Of a stretch of 64,000 nucleotides of DNA, positions 1 to 8,738 are shown in pieces (position 1 is the first letter of the stretch; each line of letters opens with the position of its first letter). A program made the translations under genes and the position numbers. The stretch spans positions 182,132-246,131 of the forward strand of contig CANGKZ010000004.1 of assembly GCA_947454705.1 (NCBI GenBank), read 5' to 3'. The notes below the pieces were generated by a model. The model was not told where the DNA came from, made no database searches, and saw only the letters and a program-made list of their open reading frames with translations. This DNA is from Verrucomicrobiota bacterium. GTDB lineage: Bacteria > Verrucomicrobiota > Verrucomicrobiia > Limisphaerales > UBA9464.

Positions 1-662
1 CTGAATCCATCGTGATCCATCGCGGCTTCCATGGTGGCGAGCACGTGATTGGGAGTCATCGCGGAGGTGCGGGCGACAAAGGTCGCGCCGGCGGCGATGG
101 CCTGCTTGATCGGGTTGATCGGGCGGTCACCGGAACCCCAGACGTCGGTCTTGGACTTGTAGCCGAGAGGCGAGGTGGGGGAGGTCTGGTTCTTGGTCAG
201 GCCGTACACCTGATTGTCCATGACCACGTAGGTGAGCTTGATGTTCTTACGGGCGGTGTGGGTGAAGTGATTGCCACCGATCGAGAAGGCATCGCCGTCA
301 CCACCGAACACGAACACGTGCAGGTCGGGACGCGAGAGGCTCACGCCGGAGGCGAAGGGCAGGGCGCGTCCGTGGATGAAGTGGGCGCCGTGGCCCTGCA
401 CGAAATACGGGAAGCGGCTGGAGCAGCCAATGCCCGCAACCGTGGTGATCTTCTCGTGCCACATCTTGCGGCGCTCGATGAGCTTGAAGTACAGCGCGAG
501 GACGGAGAAGTCGCCGCAGCCCGGGCACCAGGTGGGGTGGTCGGCGGAGATTTCCTTCTTGGTCAGCGGCTTGCGGTCGGCGTCGGCAATCGGAGGAACC
601 GGCGTCAGCGGAATGTTGCCCGTGCGGGGCAGGGTGGCGAAGGGAAAGGTGATCGCACTCAT
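1..662 (-). CDS. korB: 2-oxoacid:ferredoxin oxidoreductase, beta subunit (3' end cut by window edge)
   Basis: This is the thiamine-diphosphate-binding beta subunit of a 2-oxoglutarate/2-oxoacid:ferredoxin oxidoreductase, which oxidatively decarboxylates a 2-oxoacid to its acyl-CoA and reduces ferredoxin in the cytoplasm. The visible 220 residues start MSAITFPFATL. They contain the WCPGCGDF cysteine motif near residue 45 and the TPP/Mg motif GDGDAFSIGGNH near residue 125, followed by the DNQVYGLTKNQTSPTS stretch typical of the family. The ATG at 662 lies 51 bases downstream of the alpha-subunit stop, so the two are probably co-transcribed. The C-terminus lies outside the window. Substrate preference (2-oxoglutarate versus branched-chain 2-oxoacids) cannot be read from this part, so the symbol is a best guess. 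Confidence 0.9.
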   Translation of the reverse strand, partial: MSAITFPFATLPRTGNIPLTPVPPIADADRKPLTKKEISADHPTWCPGCGDFSVLALYFKLIERRKMWHEKITTVAGIGCSSRFPYFVQGHGAHFIHGRALPFASGVSLSRPDLHVFVFGGDGDAFSIGGNHFTHTARKNIKLTYVVMDNQVYGLTKNQTSPTSPLGYKSKTDVWGSGDRPINPIKQAIAAGATFVARTSAMTPNHVLATMEAAMDHDGF

Positions 663-713
663 ATCAGATCAGATCAAAAACGATTCGATAAATTTGGAAT
701 GTCGGGGTTCGGA

Positions 714-2531
714 TCAGGCGGTGGGGGGCTGGGCCTGAGCGCGGACGCGATCGAGGATTTCCTTCACCTTCCAAGTGAGGCCGTCGACCTTGGTGATGCC
801 CTGGATGCGGGGATCGGCATAGCGGGCGCGGAGCACCGCACCGAGCTGGCCGTAGCCGTAGAGACCCTCGTCGTTGAGTTCAACCACGAAGATGCGGTGG
901 AAGCCGCGGAAGATCTTCTCGAGCCCGTTCGGGAGCGGGTTGATGTACTTGAGGTGGAGGGCGGAGATGGGTTCGCCGAGCGAGCGGGCCTTGTCCACGG
1001 CTTCGCGGAGCGGTCCCTGGGTGCTGCCCCAGCCGACCAGCAGGACGTGGCCTTCGTTCGGGCCGTAGGTGGTGGGGAGCGGAATCTCGTTGGCCAGCGT
1101 GCGCAGCTTGTTGCGGCGCTTCGCGGTCATGTTGACGTGCAGCTTCGGCGAGCCGGTCGGGTGACCGAGTTCGTCGTGTTCCAGACCGGTGACCACCGGG
1201 TACTTGCCGCTGGCAACGCGGGTGCCGGGGGCGAGGTGGCGGGTGACGCCGCCAGGGGCCGCGAGATCGTAGGGCTTGTGGTCGGGAACCGGGGAGAGAT
1301 CCGGGGTGAGGTCCTGGCAGATCTCCTGGAGCTTGGGCTCAGGGAAGGCCTCGATGCGGGTCGCGATTCCCTGGTCGGTGAGCAGGATGACCGGGGTGCT
1401 GAACTTGCGGGCGATGTTCACCGCTTCAATGGCGGTGTAGAAGCAATCCTCGACGCTGCTCGGGGCGATGACCACGCGGGGGCTGTCGCCGTGGCCGCCG
1501 AAGGTGGCGATGTTGAGGTCGGACTGTTCGATGTTGGTCGGCATGCCCGTGGAGGGACCGCCGCGCTGAACATCGATGACCACCAGCGGCATTTCGGCCA
1601 TGGAGGCCCAACCGATGGCCTCGGTCTTGAGCGAGATGCCCGGGCCGGAGGAACCGGTGACCGCCACACGGCCGCCCCAGCTGGCTCCGATGGCCATGGA
1701 GACGGAGGCGATTTCGTCTTCGCACTGAACGAAGGTGCCGCCGTACTTGGGGAGTTCCTTGCGGAGGAGCTCCATGATGTCGGACCACGGAGTGATCGGA
1801 TATCCCGCGCCGAAGCGGACGCCGGCGGCGAGCAGGCCGTAGGCGATGGCTTCGTTGCCGTTCATCACGACCTGGGTGCCGACCTTGTTCTGGGCGGCGT
1901 AGAACTGGTAGCTCTTGAGGAGGTTCTCGAGGCTGTGGTTGTAGCCGGCGTCGAAGCAGGCGTTGGCGTTGTTCAACACCGACGCGTCCTTGCCGCCGAA
2001 ACGCTCGGTGATGAGCTTCTTCAGCTTGGCGACCTCGAGGTCATAGATCTTCGCGAGGAGGCCGAGGACGTAGATGTTCTTGCCCTTGTCGCGACCGGTG
2101 CCGCCGATGGCCTCCACGGTGAGGCTGGAGATCGGCACGCCCACGTGGCGGTAGTTCTCCTGCCACTCGGGCTTCGGGGTCACGTGGTCGGAATCGTACA
2201 ACACGATGCCGCCGAGCTTGAGCGAGTTGATGTGGCCTTCGTAGCTGTGCTGGTAGAAGGCGAGCAGCATGTCGGCCTCGTCACCGGCGGTCAGGACTTC
2301 GCCCGAGCCAATGCGGACCTGGAAAATGGAGGGACCACCGGAGATGGTGGAGGGAATGGTCATGAAGGTCATGACCTCCTGCTCACTCCGTCCGGCGAGG
2401 CGGGCGAGGAACCCGCCGATCGCCTGGATGCCGTCCTGGGAGTTGCCCGCGAGACGAATGACCGCCTCGTTGATTTTGGTGACCTTCGGCTGGCCGCCGC
2501 TCGATGCCGGTGTTTCTGCAACTGCGCTCAT
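714..2531 (-). CDS. korA: 2-oxoacid:ferredoxin oxidoreductase, fused gamma-alpha subunit
   Basis: The 605-residue protein is the partner of the beta subunit encoded just downstream. Its N-terminal third is the gamma-type domain, with GTGRDKGKNIYVLGLLAKI near residue 144. The rest is the alpha/pyrimidine-binding domain, with GAGYPITPWSDIMELL near residue 242, an ECEDE-like stretch (VQCEDEIASVSMAIGA) and GSSGPGISLKTEAIG. Fusion of gamma and alpha is the usual form in KorA-type enzymes of this length (about 600 residues). The ATG at 2531 is followed by a short Ala/Ser/Pro-rich leader before the conserved KINEAVIRLAGNSQDGIQ region. Such enzymes conserve energy as reduced ferredoxin and may replace or supplement a 2-oxoglutarate dehydrogenase. 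The exact substrate is unproven. Confidence 0.92.
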   Translation of the reverse strand: MSAVAETPASSGGQPKVTKINEAVIRLAGNSQDGIQAIGGFLARLAGRSEQEVMTFMTIPSTISGGPSIFQVRIGSGEVLTAGDEADMLLAFYQHSYEGHINSLKLGGIVLYDSDHVTPKPEWQENYRHVGVPISSLTVEAIGGTGRDKGKNIYVLGLLAKIYDLEVAKLKKLITERFGGKDASVLNNANACFDAGYNHSLENLLKSYQFYAAQNKVGTQVVMNGNEAIAYGLLAAGVRFGAGYPITPWSDIMELLRKELPKYGGTFVQCEDEIASVSMAIGASWGGRVAVTGSSGPGISLKTEAIGWASMAEMPLVVIDVQRGGPSTGMPTNIEQSDLNIATFGGHGDSPRVVIAPSSVEDCFYTAIEAVNIARKFSTPVILLTDQGIATRIEAFPEPKLQEICQDLTPDLSPVPDHKPYDLAAPGGVTRHLAPGTRVASGKYPVVTGLEHDELGHPTGSPKLHVNMTAKRRNKLRTLANEIPLPTTYGPNEGHVLLVGWGSTQGPLREAVDKARSLGEPISALHLKYINPLPNGLEKIFRGFHRIFVVELNDEGLYGYGQLGAVLRARYADPRIQGITKVDGLTWKVKEILDRVRAQAQPPTA

Positions 2532-2804
2532 GAAATGTGTCCGTTACTCGTAAAAAGTGCCGCGGTCCGCAGCCAGGAAAACCCAGCTTGGGGCACGCGG
2601 CGGTTCGTTCAAATAGCAGCTTACCGGGGTGCTCCGACGCGTCAAGCGACCGGTCCGATCAATTTAACTAAAAATGGGACGCATCCGGATTAGCAACGCT
2701 TCACGCTTTGTTTGATCCCAGGTCGGTGCGAAGGCCGTGGAGGATCAAGCCAACCCGCTTCCAGGAAACGGGTTGTATCAAAAAAGATGCATCTTCTTGG
2801 GCGG

Positions 2805-4754
2805 CTAGCGTGGGATTGCAGTTTCGAGCTCGGCCAGCGTGTAGGCGGTGGCCGCCATGACGGCGGTGCAGCGGGCAAGGTCGGCGGGGTCGACTTTGTC
2901 CACGGTGTCGGCCGGGGTGTGGTGGTACCAGAAGTAGCGTTCGCGCTGCACGCGAAGTCCTAGATTTGGAACTCCTTCCTCCAGCAACGGGGCGATGTCC
3001 ATTTCACCGGCGCCTTCTTCGACCTTGCCGGCGTTGAGGCGGGAACCGAGGAAGGCACCGAGGGCCTGGATGACCGGCCGGGCGGCGCGGCTGCCGGTGA
3101 AGGCGATGCCGGTGGGGGCGAAGGTGCCGGAGTCGGATTCCATGGCGGCGACGTGCTTGGGGAGTTCCTCGAGGTGGGTCTTTTTGTAGGCGCGCGCGCC
3201 GGCGCCGCCGGTTTCCTCGTTGGTCCAGAGGACGAGGCGGATGGTGCGGCGGGGGCGGAGTCCGAGCGATTTCATCAGCCGGATGGCCTCCCAGGCGGCG
3301 ACGCATCCGCCGCCGTCGTCCTGCGCGCCCTGGCCAACGTCCCAGGAGTCGATGTGTCCGCCGATGACGATGACTTCATCGGGCTTTTCGCGTCCGCGCA
3401 GTTCGGCGATCACGTTGCGCGACTTCACGTCGGGACGCGTGCGGGCGGACATTTTCAACCGCACCACCGGAGTGATTCCGCGGTCCTGCCAGCGGGAGAG
3501 GCGGGCGGTGTCCTCGGGCGTCAGCGCGGCGTGGGGAATGCGCAGGACGTTGGTGGCGTACACCATCATGCCGGTGTGGGGAGTTCGCAGGGAAAACGGG
3601 GTAACGCTCCGGATCAGGCTGGCGCGGGCTCCGACCTTGGCGGCTTCGACGGCACCGCGGACGCGGATGGCAACGGTGGTGCCGTAGTCAGTGTATGGAA
3701 CATCGAAGACCACGATCTTGCCTTCGGCTTCGTGGCCGCGTTGCCGGAGTTCCTCCATGGTGTGGACGACCAGCACCGGGGCAGTGATGCCTTCGGGCGG
3801 CGTGGCGACACTGCCGCCGAGACCGAGCATGGGAAGGTGCTCGGCGCGCGGGGAAATCAGATCGACGGATTCCTCACCGCGAATCCAGTGCGGGACCATC
3901 ACGCCTTCGCCGCGGACGTTTTCAAATCCGTCGGCTTTGAGCTGGCCGAGGATCCAATCGATGGCCATTTCCAGATTCGTCGATCCGGTGAAGCGGGGGC
4001 CAAAGGTGTCGCATAATTCGGCCAGCCGACGGTGTCCCGCCGGTTGATTGGTGGCCGCTGCGACGATGCGATCGAGATTCGAAATGAGCGCGTCGGGCAG
4101 CGGGTTGAGCGCGGTCTTGGGTTTTGCAGGGGCGGCCGATTCCAGCCGACGGAGGCGGATGTTTCGCACCTGCGAGGTGGTGCTCCAGCTCGCGATTCCG
4201 AAGGGTTTGCTGGCTTCGATTTCGCCCGAACGGAGGGAGACGGTCTTGCCCTTGATGTCGACCTGGACCACCTGCGCGCCGTCAATCCACGCGCTGAGTT
4301 TGTCGGCGGTGACTGCGAGGCGGATGGTGTACCAGCGGTCGTTTTCGAATCGACGGTAGGTGGTGGTTGCGTTGTGGGCCGCGTCGTCGCCGTTGATCGA
4401 CGAGATGCCCACGACCGATCCGCCCCAACCGCCCACCACCAGCGTGGCGAAGGTGTCGCGAACAGGGAAAGTAAGGCCGCAGAAGAAGTCGATGCCCTGG
4501 GTGCGACGCGCTTCGAGCTCTACTTCATAATCCACCGTGGGGGTGGCGTTGGTGTAGTTGACGCCGGTGAGAATGCCCTGATTGAGGGTGAGCGCGCCGT
4601 CGAGGACCTCAACATCGCCATGGCCCGCGAAGCCGGTGACGCTCCATCCGGCCAACGATTTGCCGTCGAACAACGATTGCCATTCCGCGGCGAGCAGGGG
4701 GCCGGTGCAAACCGTAAGGCAGAACAGAAACAGCGCTTTCACGGTTCGAAGCAT
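2805..4754 (-). CDS. Secreted DUF1080 (3-keto-disaccharide hydrolase-like) - PA - M28 metallopeptidase fusion
   Basis: I start the gene at the ATG at 4754, which gives a classic signal peptide ([18 protein letters not shown]...LLAAEW). A GTG 42 bases upstream would bury it. Residues about 24-205 form a concanavalin-like DUF1080 domain, opening with [14 protein letters not shown] protease-associated-type region follows, then an M28 aminopeptidase/carboxypeptidase core. Visible di-zinc residues are His467 and Asp479 (in GGHIDSWD and QDDGGG), the Glu513-Glu514 pair in NEETGG, and a late His in [10 protein letters not shown]. The M28 part should cleave peptides outside the cytoplasm. The DUF1080 part may bind or cleave glycans. 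Fusion of the two is unusual. The gene is divergent from the fuconate dehydratase, with 80 bases between them. Confidence 0.85.
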   Translation of the reverse strand: MLRTVKALFLFCLTVCTGPLLAAEWQSLFDGKSLAGWSVTGFAGHGDVEVLDGALTLNQGILTGVNYTNATPTVDYEVELEARRTQGIDFFCGLTFPVRDTFATLVVGGWGGSVVGISSINGDDAAHNATTTYRRFENDRWYTIRLAVTADKLSAWIDGAQVVQVDIKGKTVSLRSGEIEASKPFGIASWSTTSQVRNIRLRRLESAAPAKPKTALNPLPDALISNLDRIVAAATNQPAGHRRLAELCDTFGPRFTGSTNLEMAIDWILGQLKADGFENVRGEGVMVPHWIRGEESVDLISPRAEHLPMLGLGGSVATPPEGITAPVLVVHTMEELRQRGHEAEGKIVVFDVPYTDYGTTVAIRVRGAVEAAKVGARASLIRSVTPFSLRTPHTGMMVYATNVLRIPHAALTPEDTARLSRWQDRGITPVVRLKMSARTRPDVKSRNVIAELRGREKPDEVIVIGGHIDSWDVGQGAQDDGGGCVAAWEAIRLMKSLGLRPRRTIRLVLWTNEETGGAGARAYKKTHLEELPKHVAAMESDSGTFAPTGIAFTGSRAARPVIQALGAFLGSRLNAGKVEEGAGEMDIAPLLEEGVPNLGLRVQRERYFWYHHTPADTVDKVDPADLARCTAVMAATAYTLAELETAIPR

Positions 4755-4834
4755 GGACGGCCGGGCGTCGCTCGTCCACGCTTCAGGCCGAAGCACGCAG
4801 AACTCAATTCGATCGACCGCGTTTATACCCGCCC

Positions 4835-6136
4835 ATGTCCTCCGTCATCACCCGGCTGACCATTGAAGACATCCGTTTCCCGACGTCGCGCGCCCTGGAT
4901 GGCTCCGACGCGATGAATCGCGATCCGGACTATTCCTCCGCGTACGTGATTCTCCACACCTCGGACGGTCTGGAGGGCCACGGGTCCACCTTCACCATCG
5001 GACGCGGCAATGAGATCGTTTGCGCCGCCATCCGGGCACACGAGCATCTGGTTGTGGGCCGCACGCTGGAGGAATTTGCCGAGAATCCCGGCGCGTTCTG
5101 GCGTCATCTGAACGGCGATTCGCAACTACGCTGGATCGGGCCCGACAAGGGAGCGGTTCACCTCGCGCTGGCCGCAGTGGTGAATGCGTTGTGGGATTTG
5201 TACGCAAAATCCCGCGGCGTGCCGGTGTGGCGGTTGATCTCGGAATTCTCCCCCGAGGAGTTCGTCCGTTGCATCGATTTTCGCTACCTCACCGACGCCC
5301 TCACGCCGGCCGAGGCGCTTGCGATTTTACAATCCCGTGTGCCGGGGCGCGCGCAGCGAATCGCCCAGCTGGAGGCGGAAGGTTATCCGGCTTATACCAC
5401 CAGTGCGGGGTGGCTGGGGTATCCCGATGACAAGATCCGCCGGCTATGCCGCGAGGCCGTGGCCGAGGGGTGGAATCACATCAAGATCAAGGTGGGACGC
5501 GATCTGCAGGATGATCTGCGCCGGCTCGCCATCATCCGCGAGGAGATCGGATGGGACCGCAAGCTGATGGTGGATGCGAACCAAGTTTGGGACGTGCCGC
5601 AGGCCATCGACTGGATGAAGGAGCTCGCCCGGTTCAAGCCGTGGTGGATTGAGGAGCCGACCTCGCCGGACGACGTGTTGGGTCACGCGGCCATTGCGCG
5701 GGCCATGGAGCCGCTCGGAATTGGCGTGGCCACTGGCGAACACGGGATGAACCGGATTTTGTTCAAGCAGCTGCTTCAGGCGAAGGCGATTTCGTTCTGC
5801 CAGATCGACTCGTGCCGCGTGGGCGGGGTGAATGAGAACCTGGCCATCCTGCTGCTCGCGGCGAAGTTCGGCGTTCCAGTGTGTCCGCACGCGGGAGGCG
5901 TGGGGCTGTGCGAGTTCGTGCAGCACCTGTCGATGATCGATTTCATTGCGGTCAGCGGGTCGTGGGACGGCCGGGTGTGCGAGTTTGTGGATCATTTGCA
6001 CGAGCACTTCGTTGAGCCGTGCCGGATCCGGTCGGGTCGCTACCTCGCGCCGAAGCTTCCCGGCTACAGCACGGAGATGCTGCCCGCGAGCCGGGTCGAG
6101 TTCGGCTTCCCGGACGGTGCGGCGTGGAAGGCCTGA
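4835..6136 (+). CDS. L-fuconate dehydratase-like enolase-superfamily enzyme
   Basis: The 433-residue protein belongs to the mandelate racemase/muconate lactonizing enzyme group and looks like L-fuconate dehydratase (FucD/ENOSF1 type). These enzymes remove water from L-fuconate to give 2-keto-3-deoxy-L-fuconate in the non-phosphorylating fucose pathway. The N-terminal cap has the fuconate-type signature [20 protein letters not shown] and the TFTIGRGNE loop. The barrel shows the catalytic Lys217-x-Lys219 (HIKIKVG), metal ligands Asp247 (VDANQ), Glu273 ([10 protein letters not shown]) and Glu302 (TGEH), and the base His352 ([11 protein letters not shown]). All catalytic residues are intact. No fucose mutarotase, dehydrogenase or aldolase lies next to it, so the pathway would have to be completed elsewhere. 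Confidence 0.9.
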   Translation: MSSVITRLTIEDIRFPTSRALDGSDAMNRDPDYSSAYVILHTSDGLEGHGSTFTIGRGNEIVCAAIRAHEHLVVGRTLEEFAENPGAFWRHLNGDSQLRWIGPDKGAVHLALAAVVNALWDLYAKSRGVPVWRLISEFSPEEFVRCIDFRYLTDALTPAEALAILQSRVPGRAQRIAQLEAEGYPAYTTSAGWLGYPDDKIRRLCREAVAEGWNHIKIKVGRDLQDDLRRLAIIREEIGWDRKLMVDANQVWDVPQAIDWMKELARFKPWWIEEPTSPDDVLGHAAIARAMEPLGIGVATGEHGMNRILFKQLLQAKAISFCQIDSCRVGGVNENLAILLLAAKFGVPVCPHAGGVGLCEFVQHLSMIDFIAVSGSWDGRVCEFVDHLHEHFVEPCRIRSGRYLAPKLPGYSTEMLPASRVEFGFPDGAAWKA

Positions 6137-6223
6137 TCAGTTCCGTCGAGTTTCGCGTTTCGTTGCGCGTTTCTGTCAGAGGATCGGTTGCGTTTTTGCA
6201 ACAGGGCTGGCAGGGATTGAAAA

Positions 6224-7081
6224 ATGTCCCCCCGGTTTCGTTGCCACGCGTCGGCGTTCACGCTGATTGAATTGCTGGTCGTGATCGCAATCATCGCGAT
6301 TCTTGCCGGTCTGTTGCTCCCTGCTTTGGCCAAGGCTCGCGACAAAGGGCTCGGCGCGGCGTGTCTCAGCAACACCAAGCAGGTGGGGCTCGCGATCCAG
6401 ATGTATGCGGACGACAACCGCGACGTGTTTCCGAATCAATGGTGGGCGGTGGGGCCGTACAAGAATTCCCGCGGGTTTAACGCCGGAGGGGAGTGGCTGC
6501 GGACGCCGGCTTCGATGCTGTCGAACTACACCGGAGGATCCAAGGTGTGGGTCTGTCCAAAAAAACGACGCGGGCTCACCTACAAATCAGAGCGCGGTGA
6601 ATTCAATCCCGCGATCACCGGTTTCCTTTCGTATGGGTTTAATTATCTCGGCGTGTTTGGCGGCGACGGGGGGCAGCAAACCCGCTCGTTCAAGTCGACG
6701 ACGGTGGATCGTCCGGTCGATGTGGTGTCGGTGACCGAAGTCAGCGGGACCGATGATCCGAAGGAAATCGGAGGTGGAATCGGCAATGAAAAGGCCGACG
6801 CAGCGTGGCTCGATGGATATTGGGCGAATGGGTCCTATCCCAATCAAAAGGCGGCCAAGGGAAACCAGAATTACCGGTTTCAGTCGCAAATGAAGAAGCA
6901 CAACTTCCGGGTCAACACCGTGTACGTGGACGGCCACTCTGCCGGGGTGCGACCGAGCCAACTGGTGTGGGGACAATTCTACGGGGTGTTTACCGGTGCC
7001 TCGATTCCGAATGCTGGCGGGTTGAAGCCGGAGGCGCCGGTGAGCACGGTCGTTCTCGATGCATCGGAGACGCCGCCCTGA
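6224..7081 (+). CDS. Prepilin-like (type II secretion/pseudopilin) protein with H-X9-DG tail
   Basis: The N-terminus has a class III prepilin leader: a short basic stretch, then [21 protein letters not shown] with the conserved Glu at +5 of the processed form. PilD-type peptidase should cut before the Phe. The 285-residue body carries a region similar to DUF1559-type proteins of Planctomycetes and Verrucomicrobia. It ends in the H-X9-DG motif ([12 protein letters not shown]). Members are very numerous in these phyla and are thought to be pseudopilins or surface/secreted proteins of unknown role. No assembly ATPase or secretin gene lies nearby. The gene stands between the fuconate dehydratase and the sugar-ABC ATPase, 87 bases after the former. 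Confidence 0.85.
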   Translation: MSPRFRCHASAFTLIELLVVIAIIAILAGLLLPALAKARDKGLGAACLSNTKQVGLAIQMYADDNRDVFPNQWWAVGPYKNSRGFNAGGEWLRTPASMLSNYTGGSKVWVCPKKRRGLTYKSERGEFNPAITGFLSYGFNYLGVFGGDGGQQTRSFKSTTVDRPVDVVSVTEVSGTDDPKEIGGGIGNEKADAAWLDGYWANGSYPNQKAAKGNQNYRFQSQMKKHNFRVNTVYVDGHSAGVRPSQLVWGQFYGVFTGASIPNAGGLKPEAPVSTVVLDASETPP

Positions 7082-7171
7082 TTCAAAGGACTCCGGCGTT
7101 TAATCCGCGCGTTGCCAAGGATCCCCGCTTTCCTTCGCGAATCGCGATGGCTAACTTCCGGCCCGCATCCC

Positions 7172-8665
7172 ATGTCGTTTTTGTCGTTCCACGGTGTCTC
7201 GAAGCATTTCCCCGGAGTTCAGGCTCTGGATTCGGTGAGCTTTTCCATCGAGCGCGGGTCGTGTCATGCGCTGATGGGTGAGAACGGCGCGGGAAAGAGC
7301 ACCCTCGGCAAAATCCTGGCCGGCGTGTACGTGGCGGATGGCGGGGAAGTGAAGATGGAAGGGCGTGGGATCGCACCCTCGGATCCGTTGGAGGCCCGCA
7401 AGCTGGGCATCGCGATGGTGCATCAGGAACTCGCCTTTTGCCCGAACCTGTCGATCGCCGAGAATCTTTGCCTGGGCGACATGCCGTCGCGCGGCGGATG
7501 GGTGGATCGCACCGCCATGCGGGAACGCGCGCGGGCGATGCTCGCGGAAATCGGGGCGACGTTTGATGTCGATCAACCGATCGCGCGGCTGACCACCGGA
7601 CAGGAGCAATTGGTCCAGATCGCGGCAGCGGTGGGGACCGGGGCTGGCGTGATTGTTTTTGATGAGCCGACCAGTTCGTTGTCCACGGCGGAGAGCGAGC
7701 ACCTGTTCGAACTCCTCGGCCACCTGAAGGCGCGCGGCATCACGGTGATTTATGTGTCGCACCGGATGAACGAGATCTTCCGGCTGTGCGATTCCATCAC
7801 GGTGCTCCGCGATGGACGTCACGTGGCCACGGAACGGATCGCGGAGACCACGCAGGACCGCGTGATCCACCAGATGATCGGTCGTGATGTCGAACTGCAC
7901 GAACCGCGGCATCTCGAAGGTCAGCTCGGCGAAGAAGTGCTGCGGGTGGAGAATCTCTCATCGCCCGGCCGCTTCCAGAACGTGAGTTTTTCCGTGCGCG
8001 CCGGCGAAGTGCTCGGCGTGGCGGGATTGATCGGTGCCGGACGTAGCGAGGTGGCGCAGGCGGTGTTTGGTTTGGATCCCGACGCCACCGGAGAGGTGTG
8101 GGTGAAGGGAAAGAAACTCCCGCTGGGAAATCTGCGCGCCGCACTGGATGCCGGAATGGGCCTGCTGCCCGAGGATCGCAAGCGGCTGGGGCTCGTGCTG
8201 TCGATGAACTGCCGCGAGAACACGTCGCTCGCCGTGCTGGAGCGGCTGGTTCGATTCGGGTTCATCCGGTCGGACGAAGAAAAATCCCTGGCCAAGCGCT
8301 ACTCGGACCGGCTGCGCGTGAAGACGCCTTCGATGGAAGCGCCGATCGCGGGTCTCAGCGGTGGCAATCAGCAAAAGATCGCCCTCGCCAAATGGCTGGC
8401 GCGGGAGTGTTCGATTTTGTTCGTGGATGAGCCGACCCGTGGCGTGGATGTGGGAGCCAAGGCGGAAATCCACAAGCTGCTCGATGAGCTGGCCTGCGCG
8501 GGGCTTGCGCTGGTGGTGATTTCCAGCGAGCTGCCGGAAGTGATGACGCTGAATCGTCGCGCGCTCGTGATGCGCGGCGGAACGGTCGCCGGCGTGCTCC
8601 CGCGCGCGGAGGCGACCCAGGCGGCGTTGATGCGCCTGATGGCCGGTGTCGAGGCCCCGCATTAA
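7172..8665 (+). CDS. Sugar ABC importer ATPase (RbsA/MglA/XylG type), orphan
   Basis: This protein of about 497 residues has two fused nucleotide-binding domains, as in CUT2-family monosaccharide importers. Domain 1 has Walker A GENGAGKST, signature-like LTTGQEQLVQIA and Walker B VIVFDEPTSSLS. Domain 2 has the degenerate P-loop GAGRSEVAQ usual for this family, signature LSGGNQQKIALA and Walker B ILFVDEPTRGVDVG. I start at the ATG at 7172 (MSFLSFHGVSKHFPG) because the upstream TTG start adds 20 residues before the conserved strand. CUT2 systems normally sit with a permease and a periplasmic binding protein, but neither is adjacent here. The downstream gene is an unrelated helicase. Substrate is unknown. 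The fuconate dehydratase 1 kb upstream makes a deoxysugar plausible but not shown. Confidence 0.9.
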   Translation: MSFLSFHGVSKHFPGVQALDSVSFSIERGSCHALMGENGAGKSTLGKILAGVYVADGGEVKMEGRGIAPSDPLEARKLGIAMVHQELAFCPNLSIAENLCLGDMPSRGGWVDRTAMRERARAMLAEIGATFDVDQPIARLTTGQEQLVQIAAAVGTGAGVIVFDEPTSSLSTAESEHLFELLGHLKARGITVIYVSHRMNEIFRLCDSITVLRDGRHVATERIAETTQDRVIHQMIGRDVELHEPRHLEGQLGEEVLRVENLSSPGRFQNVSFSVRAGEVLGVAGLIGAGRSEVAQAVFGLDPDATGEVWVKGKKLPLGNLRAALDAGMGLLPEDRKRLGLVLSMNCRENTSLAVLERLVRFGFIRSDEEKSLAKRYSDRLRVKTPSMEAPIAGLSGGNQQKIALAKWLARECSILFVDEPTRGVDVGAKAEIHKLLDELACAGLALVVISSELPEVMTLNRRALVMRGGTVAGVLPRAEATQAALMRLMAGVEAPH

Positions 8666-8738
8666 TCCGGTCGGCTGCTGCGTGGGATCCCTGGAGTTCG
8701 ATTCCGGTCAGTGAGGTTTTGCGCTGGGGCCGGGATCG

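Noticed and set aside
12..2693. Long plus-strand open frame of 893 codons
   Set aside because: It is antisense to korB and korA, whose catalytic motifs are intact. The frame is open only because of the GC-rich codon pattern and its product is compositionally odd.
2778..2800. Possible terminator after the M28 gene (AAGATGCATCTT followed by T on the minus strand)
   Set aside because: The 12-bp palindrome leaves only a 4-bp stem once a loop is allowed and is AT-rich, so the evidence is too weak.
6184..6200. Small hairpin GTTGC-GTTTTT-GCAAC before the first prepilin-like gene
   Set aside because: A 5-bp stem without a following T-tract is not a terminator, and no riboswitch motif surrounds it.
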